A stretch of DNA of 23,294 nucleotides, taken from assembly GCA_009733575.1 (NCBI GenBank), contig ML770043.1, positions 1 through 23,294 of the forward strand, in the 5' to 3' direction. The stretch comes from Gymnopus androsaceus JB14 (taxonomy: Eukaryota; Basidiomycota; Agaricomycetes; Agaricales; Omphalotaceae). How positions within the stretch are numbered: the stretch's first letter is position 1; each line of letters begins with the position of its first letter. Made by a program: the position numbers and the translations under genes. This document shows positions 17,666 to 23,294 of this stretch, piece after piece. The notes below the pieces were generated by a model, which made no database searches, had not been told where the DNA came from, and saw only the letters and a list, made by a program, of their open reading frames with translations.

Positions 17666-18058
17666 TCACCAGCACGATTCAGCCCTCTTTGCTCCCGTTC
17701 CCTCTTTCTGTCGTAATCTCTCCTGCCATTCAACTATAGCTATCCTCCTCCGGAAAAAGTGTATAGTGCTTTTAGTTGGACGGGTTCTCAGAATCACATT
17801 CAACAGCACGCTACATTGTGATACCACAGTAGAAAACGACATCAACAAGAGCAGAATGGCAAGAACATCGGTGATAGACACCAACACAGAGTATTTACCG
17901 AGAGAGTGACCAGCAAAGGCACAGTCTGTCTGGACAAACCCTTTGGAACCCATATCTTCAAATGCCGCTTTCTCGGTAACAACTAGCGCGACCTGAGCAA
18001 ATGTGGAATCAGACAGAAAATTGATGGGATAAGCACACCATTTGAACTTGGGTTGCAA
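17666..18058 (-). pseudogene. fatty-acid synthase beta subunit fragment, malonyl/palmitoyl transferase
   Basis: The minus-strand frame contains FAQVALVVTEKAAFEDMGSK, then FAGHSLGKYS. GHSLG carries the nucleophilic Ser of the C-terminal malonyl/palmitoyl transferase domain of fungal FAS beta. After ITDVLAIL the match continues one base out of frame as LVDVVFYCGITM, then a TAG where the family has Gln, then RAVECDSENPSN and another stop. Only about 90 of some 2,000 residues survive, so it is a pseudogene. Relative to the fragments at 6900-7755 it lies upstream on the same strand although it encodes a more C-terminal domain, so the pieces are scrambled or come from different copies. Confidence 0.85.
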
Positions 18059-18130
18059 TAGAGGGAACTACCTAAGAAGAAAATGATCATCACTTTCTTT
18101 GATTGGTGCAGAGCAACTTACCACCAAAAA

Positions 18131-18376
18131 TCAACGCTGGGGTTCATCGACGGTGTATGCACCTCGTTCCATGGCCTCACATCCAACCTCACCTAATCTA
18201 ACCCTAATCCTCTTGAAGACAGTACGATAGGTATTGGATTCATCTTCTGGGCCCAGAGAAAAGAGGCAACAAAGGCAGGGAAACAAAAACCAGAAGCAGG
18301 ATACGTTGAAGGGCTTAGCAAAAATGGGGGTAAGAGCAAGAAAAGGCATGTTGTGGGTTATGATTAGAAGAAGCAT
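18131..18376 (-). CDS. hypothetical frame, unrecognised
   Basis: An 81-codon frame opens 35 nt after the Ulp1-like stop. The first half is hydrophobic (LFPCLCCLFSL) and the second charged and regular (YRTVFKRIRVRLGEVGCEA). The second half looks coding, but no family was recognised. It may be a short exon of a lost gene. Confidence 0.25.
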   Translation of the reverse strand: MLLLIITHNMPFLALTPIFAKPFNVSCFWFLFPCLCCLFSLGPEDESNTYRTVFKRIRVRLGEVGCEAMERGAYTVDEPQR

Positions 18377-18410
18377 GTGTACAACAAGTTTTTGCCACTA
18401 TATACCAGGA

Positions 18411-19526
18411 TCAAAGTCCACCTTTGTCCACTTCGTCCAACAGTTCCTGAGCCAGTCTCAAACGCTTACCAACCATATCATTAGTGAATCGTAGCTGGTG
18501 CGCCGCATCCAAGCTTACATCCACAGCACCAAGGTTGATGATATGTTTGAGGTGCCAAAGCATATGGACACCACAATCGTATGTATTAGGCTGGAATGGG
18601 ACCTGAGACAAAGTGATTAATGAAAGAACAAAGGCAGAGTGATTAGATGTGATGTACTTTGGCATGGGGGTTGAACTTCCAGTCAGCCAAGTCACCTCTT
18701 ATATGGACTTCTTCATTATTGGAACAAATGGTGGCCAAGGTCTCCGCAAGCCACATCAGAACCTAAAAAACAATTAGCCATTGCGACACTATCTTGTTTT
18801 ACACAAGTACCAGCATTAATTGTTTATTTTTGTGTTGTTCTGGGGGTTCGCAGCGATTCGCTACACACAAGTCTCGGAGACTATCATGAATATTGATACA
18901 CTTTCGTTTAAGTCAATGCAAGCTGAATACCAATGGTCTTGGTTGCCATTGAAAGGAATAAAAACTTGATCAAATGTGTTAAGTTTTTGGCGTCGCTGAA
19001 GGTCAAATGTTAGACTCAACGTTAACCTCGAAGAGAGCAAGGCTTACCTGGGTTTTACGCGCCCATTTCAATAGGTAATCTCTGAGCGCATTGTCCCCAG
19101 CCAACTGGTCGATAGCATGAACCATGTTACAACTGCCATGATCTTGGAATAAGAATTTGATTGGAAAAAAAGAATTCAGACCCAGGGTCGCGCGAGACCG
19201 GGTACACCATTTGTCAACGAAGTGGTTGATAATTTTGTTGTCCACCCATTGACCAACTCCCAACGTCCCAAAATGTGTCCATGACACAAACTTTGTAATA
19301 ACTGAACTGTTGCCTGTATATTGCATTTGGGACTGCTGTGAAATTCAGAAGGAGCCACGATCAGTACGAAGGCGCCACTTACCGAGTCGATGAGATCCCT
19401 AAGCTTTTCCTTACTTGCATCAGGATGGTTATCAAGCATTCGCCAAAACTCAGACTGGGTTGTTTTTTGAATGCTCAAGGCCACCTTCAGCAATTCATTT
19501 AAGTTGTTGACCACAGTACGAATCAA
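18411..19526 (-). CDS. Ulp1-like cysteine peptidase (C48), five exons, catalytic Asp apparently missing
   Basis: Five exons, all joined in phase 0, give about 285 residues without a stop: 19526-19383, 19335-19048, 18995-18867, 18762-18658 and 18602-18411. Introns are about 47-104 nt with GT...AG ends. Exon 2 has the N-terminal part of the SUMO/Ulp1 peptidase fold (GQWVDNKIINHFVDKWC). Exon 3 has the catalytic His in DHWYSACIDLN. Exon 5 has VPFQPNTYDCGVHMLWHL with the oxyanion Gln six residues before the catalytic Cys. The expected Asp about 17 residues after the His, in a YDS-type motif, reads FMI, so catalysis is doubtful. Such genes are abundant in agaric genomes and often travel with DNA transposons. 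The true start may lie upstream of 19526; the model is otherwise consistent. Confidence 0.8.
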
Positions 19527-19639
19527 TGGATCGGAGAAGGTAGCGGCATGACGTTGAAGACAAAGAAAAATTTTGGATCATAATTTCCGAGCTTCTTTTA
19601 GGACATTGATACACCGACCAAGAAAGGAAAGTTGAGTGG

Positions 19640-19910
19640 TGAATGTGTAGTTGTTAAGCCCGTGCAGCCCAGATCGAAGCGGCGGGAAATCAATCGCAAA
19701 TCAATCGTGGGAATCGACCGATGTCGATCAATCGATGACCTGGGTTGGACCTTTGAAGTAACAGGACTTGGCGAAGCTATTAGCAACACCCTTAACACAC
19801 TGTAATGTGTCCCAGAGGAAAGGAGTGGAAGAAGGGCGGAGCGGAGTGAACACACAGCCGCAAGTCAATCGCAAATCGATCGCAATGTCAATCGATTGAT
19901 CGGCGGAGAT
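19640..19910. repeat. region dense in ATCAATCG/CGATTGAT motifs
   Basis: Short palindromic motifs (ATCAATCG, CAATCGATTG, AATCGATCG) recur at 19690-19740 and 19860-19905 in both orientations, framing a central ~120 bp. The layout suggests the subterminal regions of a MITE, but I could not fix ends or a target duplication. Confidence 0.4.
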
Positions 19911-20198
19911 GTCGGAAATAAGAATAGAGAAGATCAGCTAGGCTAAGTTGATTTTTGAACTAAAGTTACGATACATGGTATACTACTTAAATACTAGTGA
20001 GTTCGGATAAACGGATAAATGTAAAGAACAATAAGTAATATATATCCGGGAGTGTATTCAGTAAGTATAACAATAAAGTAATTCAGTAAGAAAGACAAAA
20101 AAATATAAGAGGAATAAAACAATAAGTATCGGAAAGTGTGTCCAAACATGATAGGGATGTTTCCGAAAGGTAAAGGGCAGCTATCAGATTGATACGTC

Positions 20199-20382
20199 GA
20201 TTGATCGATGGCGATTGATCAGAAATCGGCAGCGAGTGTTGGACGTCGGCAACGAGCAGTGATGCTTGTATGGATATAACAGTAGTTACACCAAAAGGTT
20301 GATTGATCAATGGCAAGTGATCAGAAATCAGCAGTAAGTGTCGGAAATGATCGGTGATGATAGCATGGATATAACAGTAGTA
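20199..20382 (+). repeat. tandem repeat, two copies of about 102 bp
   Basis: GATTGATCGATGG (20199) and GATTGATCAATGG (20301) start two copies that share GTGATCAGAAATC-type, GCAG(C/T)(G/A)AGTGT and ATGGATATAACAGTAGT blocks. It shares the GATTGATC vocabulary of 19640-19910. The 145-codon minus-strand frame 20083-20520 runs across it and is a shadow. Confidence 0.75.
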
Positions 20383-20547
20383 CAATTTTTTGTCAAGAAC
20401 GTGGGCAGCAGGACCTTCACTTGAAGTAGCCTCAAACAAATGTTCGCAATCAGCAAATGCAGGTCTATTTTTGCGCACTAGATTTGAAGATCCAGGAGGT
20501 ATTGATTCAAGTAAGGTCATATTGGTGCTGGAAGCAACGGGGGTAAC

Positions 20548-21510
20548 TTATTGCTCCTCCTCAACATGGTTCCTCTTCGTATTCACCTTCCTCCTCAATG
20601 CTACAATTTTTTTGTGAGCAATCAATTGATTCAATAGAAGGAAGATAATGTACGTAGCATCTTGGTATTGCTGACATTCAGCAACCAAATCTTGCATGTT
20701 TGACTCGGCTTTGGTGAACTGGCCCAGAGATATCAACAATTGTTCGATACCTCCATCTCATCCATACCCTCTTGAGTGTCCCAATGCAAGAAAGCCTTAC
20801 GCTTGAACATGGCGGTGAACTGGTTGCTGACATTCTTGAAGAGTTCTTGGATGGCAGTCAAGTTACCCAAGAAGATGACGGTCATCTGAGGGCCCCTTGG
20901 AGCAACCTCACACTGCGCACTGAGGAAGTTGTTTGGGATCCATTCAACAGAGTAAGCTGAGTTCTTGTTCTGGATGTTCTGAATCTGTTCCTCGACCTCC
21001 TTCAAGGACACCTTTCCACGGAACACAGCGGCTATAAACTCGGTCAGAATCACTACTAGACCCTGTAAGATCTGACATACAGTAAGGTGACAACCATGTC
21101 TTGGATCTGAGGCAGCCATCATGTTCTTGGCATTGAGCATCTGTGAAGTGAGCTCAGGGACGGTCACAGTGCGGTATTGTTGGCTACCGCGAGCAGTTAA
21201 TGGAGCGAAAACGGTCATGAAGAAGTGGAGATGAGGGAAAGGAGCTACCAAGGACTGTGAGCTTGAGCGACAGCAGAAGTTGAAAACACCACTCGCCCAT
21301 GTTCACGGCCAGTTTTCTTAGGTCAGAGTCACACTGACCAAGGAAACGCAAGCAGGTCGTAATACCAGACATAACAAGAGACGAGGTGGTTGAGGTCACT
21401 GTATGTCATGTCAAAAGCTTGAGAGTCCTGAAGCAAATATCGTTATTGACACAAAAAGTTTTGTCAGAGTTTTTGACGAGCTGGTGGACTGAGAGCATGG
21501 CATTGTAAGG
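20548..21510 (-). pseudogene. beta-tubulin, C-terminal half, broken
   Basis: The minus strand encodes beta-tubulin from about residue 182 to the tail: [14 protein letters not shown], then [100 protein letters not shown] and the acidic tail EEEGEYEEE. Introns of about 32-53 nt fit several interruptions (for example GTACAT...TTGTAG before the tail, about 20615-20667). Frameshifts lie near 21385 (between YSDLNHLVS and LVMSG) and in the tail, and a TGA occurs near 21413. Several substitutions hit conserved sites. The N-terminal GTPase half is absent; upstream, a splice-acceptor-like TTTTAG (21511) abuts hairpin module sequence. The product would not fold as tubulin. Confidence 0.9.
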
Positions 21511-21539
21511 CTAAAATGACAAAGCGTAAGAGGCATCCT

Positions 21540-21690
21540 CGTAATACAGCCTGAGACAGTGTTGATGCAGAATAGAGCGAGAATCCCTTCAAGGGTGTGC
21601 AGAGGAATGTACAGCGGCTGAAGACACCTGCAAGTTACATTGAAAATGAAGCCTGAGACTGGCCCAAATCCGGCTGAGTACAGCCTGAGA
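21540..21690 (+). repeat. hairpin module cluster 6, adjacent to the beta-tubulin fragment
   Basis: A half core (GTAATACAGCCTGAGAC, 21541) lies 30 bp from the first tubulin exon. A type A core with mutated stem (GGCTGAAGACACC, 21616-21628, followed by TGCAAGTT) and an exact type B core GGCTGAGTACAGCC (21672-21685) form a pair 56 bp apart. AATCCCTTCAAGGGTGTGCAGA (split by one base) between them recurs near 14640 in cluster 4. Confidence 0.75.
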
Positions 21691-22163
21691 CTGCGTTGAA
21701 GCATATGTGAGCCTGGATAGCACTTCTCTATGCTTCCAAAACAGTCCTCTCCAAATAATCCTCCATCCTTCATCTCGCGGTGAACTGGGGCAGGTGCTTG
21801 AAGTGGCTTGTTTATGTCTAGCACCGTAGGCTTCTTGTTGTTTGGTGAGATCGTAAACGAGCACCTATAAGCTGGTAGTTCAACCTGGATAAGGGATGGT
21901 TTGGATGAGGAGATCATTGTGTTTGATTAAAAGACGTGGGTCTCGTATTTGGAGAGCTCCATGCCGGTTGTGCCATCAAAAACCCGAAGAGGCGCTTCAA
22001 GGCCAATGCCAATGGAAGATACGGAAGAAGAAATCGGAATTGCGCTTATCGATCCATGTGAAATCAGAAAAATTGCCATCCTTACCGTTTACCACCATCA
22101 TGCTCACCCAAACTCAACCAGATACCTCTTCCTACCGCCAGACACCCCATCAACAGCCGGAAG

Positions 22164-22840
22164 GTGCGCTAATATTTGGACTGCTCTGATTTACACTAAC
22201 GGCATTGCAAACAGGTCTATTCTATGCCAAGGACGTTTCGACCTTCATACAGAAAGAGCTGGAAGACTTGATGGTAAGATCTGCTACCTATTATCTTTAA
22301 AAAAAAACTTAAATGGTTGCAGACCAACTTCAATTTGTCTGTTGAGGAAGCCTCACTAATGGCCAAAATTGCTCGCCAACAACAGTGGCTCTTTGCAGAC
22401 AAAAACAAGCTCCTTGAACACAAAATCCTGCTAACCAAACTCCTTCTGGAACTCCATCAACAGCGTTTAAGCCAAGTCACACGCCAGGCCTTTCAGGCTG
22501 CAGACATCAAGTTGAAAATCAAGAGTTATATAAATCAGTTTCAGAAGCCCTCACCCTCGAGTAAGCACTACACCATCCAACGTGGGTTTTCACTAACCAC
22601 CTTCCTATTACAGATGCTCCCAACGCTCCCCGGAGCTCTCTACTGGATGAGGAAGCAGAATTGTCTGCCGCTGAAGATCCCCCATTTGAAGAGGAAGACT
22701 GGGATGCAGATGAAGGTGACATTGTCATGTCTCGAAAAGATAGTAGGTCATACAGTTTATTCTCAAATGTTGTTGTTGATTGCATTCAGACTTATGTCTT
22801 CAATTTTGGGTCCACAAGCTTCTCTGTGCTCTTGGACTAG
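22164..22840 (+). CDS. spliced gene of unknown function with an acidic C-terminus (5' end unclear)
   Basis: Three exon-like pieces join in frame on +: 22215-22273, 22323-22560 and 22614-22840 (TAG). The introns are 49 nt (GTAAGA...TTGCAG) and 53 nt (GTAAGC...TTACAG, with CTAAC before the acceptor). A further intron, 22164-22214, is suggested by CTAAC and AACAG, but the exon before it is uncertain. The product has a long helical, Gln/Leu/Lys-rich middle (LLLELHQQRLSQVTRQAF) and then a strongly acidic stretch (EEAELSAAEDPPFEEEDWD). No domain is recognised. Upstream, 21949-22163 holds an open frame containing EEEIGIALIDPCEIRKIAI that may be its first exon in another phase. Confidence 0.5.
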
Positions 22841-23092
22841 GGCATATACAGGCAAGAACGTAGTTTAGTAATTTTGAGTGTTGTTGTATATGTACTTCTG
22901 GGAATGAGTCTTGTTTTTGCACCTTCTTGAGTTTGTTGCCACCTATACACCATTTATCCCATCAATATTTGTTTGCATTGGACGGACCCACAAGCTGGTT
23001 CTTTCTCTTCCACTTCATCCAAGTCCAGCGTCAGTAATTCGGTGCACTGATACTTAAACACCCAAGGAGATGCCCACCAAACATTAAACATA
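22841..23092. other. no recognisable feature
   Basis: AT-rich sequence after the stop of the preceding gene model. I see no frame, repeat or RNA gene that I can support here. Confidence 0.5.
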
Positions 23093-23294
23093 TTTAAACA
23101 TACTACCCTCAAATACCAGCTTCCAATGTTTAAACAAATCAATTTTAACAAGATCTATTAAGAGTTAAACAAACAAATTAAACAAAATTCATGTTTAAAC
23201 ATTCTACTACCTCCAAATGCCAGCTTCCAATGTTTAAACAAATCAAATTTAACAAGATTTATTAAGAGTTAAACAAACGAATTAAACAAAATTG
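23093..23294 (+). repeat. AT-rich tandem repeat of 101 bp running off the window
   Basis: Two copies start TTTAAACAT at 23093 and 23194 and share CCAGCTTCCAATGTTTAAAC, AAGAGTTAAACAAAC and AATTAAACAAAATT with only a few differences. GTTTAAAC-type motifs recur inside each copy. The array may continue beyond 23294. Confidence 0.9.

Noticed and set aside
19598..19855. 85-codon minus-strand frame
   Set aside because: It lies in motif-dense repeat DNA upstream of the Ulp1-like gene and has no recognisable domain or supported splice links.
20083..20520. 145-codon minus-strand frame
   Set aside because: It runs through the 102-bp tandem repeat and produces a repeated peptide only because of it; no motif is seen.
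7772..21690. Hairpin modules as Helitron 3' ends
   Set aside because: Helitrons end in one hairpin 10-12 bp before CTRR and insert between A and T. Here hairpins come in pairs, the stems are only 5 bp, no consistent CTRR end follows, and no Rep/helicase is present. Gene capture keeps the idea alive, but the sequence does not show it.

Overview
This is a nuclear window from a filamentous basidiomycete, most likely an Agaricomycete. The evidence is a Plavaka-type DNA transposase, short spliceosomal introns of about 45-60 nt with GT...AG ends, fragments of the fungal type I fatty-acid synthase beta subunit, fungal beta-tubulin, and a Ulp1-like (C48) peptidase of a kind common in agaric genomes. 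The window holds no bacterial-style operon. It is repeat-dense accessory DNA: nested transposons, MITEs, tandem repeats and broken host-gene fragments, with only a few frames that are still open.

Layout. 1-944 is the LTR-like 5' end of a retrotransposon with a short gag-like ORF on the + strand. 930-4260 is a 3.3-kb foldback element with two arms of about 1.37 kb; a hAT-type MITE sits in the left arm, its truncated mirror image in the right arm, and a Tc1/mariner-type MITE only in the right arm. 4257-4859 is a Ty3/gypsy-type integrase exon on the - strand, cut off by the foldback. 4920-6660 holds little beyond a diverged 321-bp tandem duplication. 6900-7755 (-) carries two pieces of fatty-acid synthase beta fused out of order. 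7780-9350 and 13700-17320 are built from a recurring module with two small hairpins, from larger duplicated segments and from several MITEs. 9595-13425 (-) is a decayed Plavaka transposase gene, itself interrupted by a hAT-type MITE at 11913-12267. A tRNA-like sequence (17486-17587) and another FAS-beta piece, the malonyl/palmitoyl-transferase part (17666-18058), follow. An open five-exon Ulp1-like gene is at 18411-19526 (-), a broken C-terminal beta-tubulin at 20548-21510 (-), an unrecognised spliced gene at about 22164-22840 (+), and a 101-bp tandem repeat runs off the right end.

How the parts relate. There is no pathway here. The most interesting pattern is the hairpin module: GGCTGARTACAGCC occurs ten times exactly and about eight times degenerately, always in the same orientation, usually as pairs 39-56 bp apart. 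It abuts the FAS-beta fragment and the beta-tubulin fragment, both on the opposite strand, where each hairpin is preceded by a splice-acceptor-like YAG. This suggests a repeat family that has picked up or joined itself to host exons. Most of the stop codons in the decayed frames can be explained by C-to-T change, as expected for mutation of methylated repeats.
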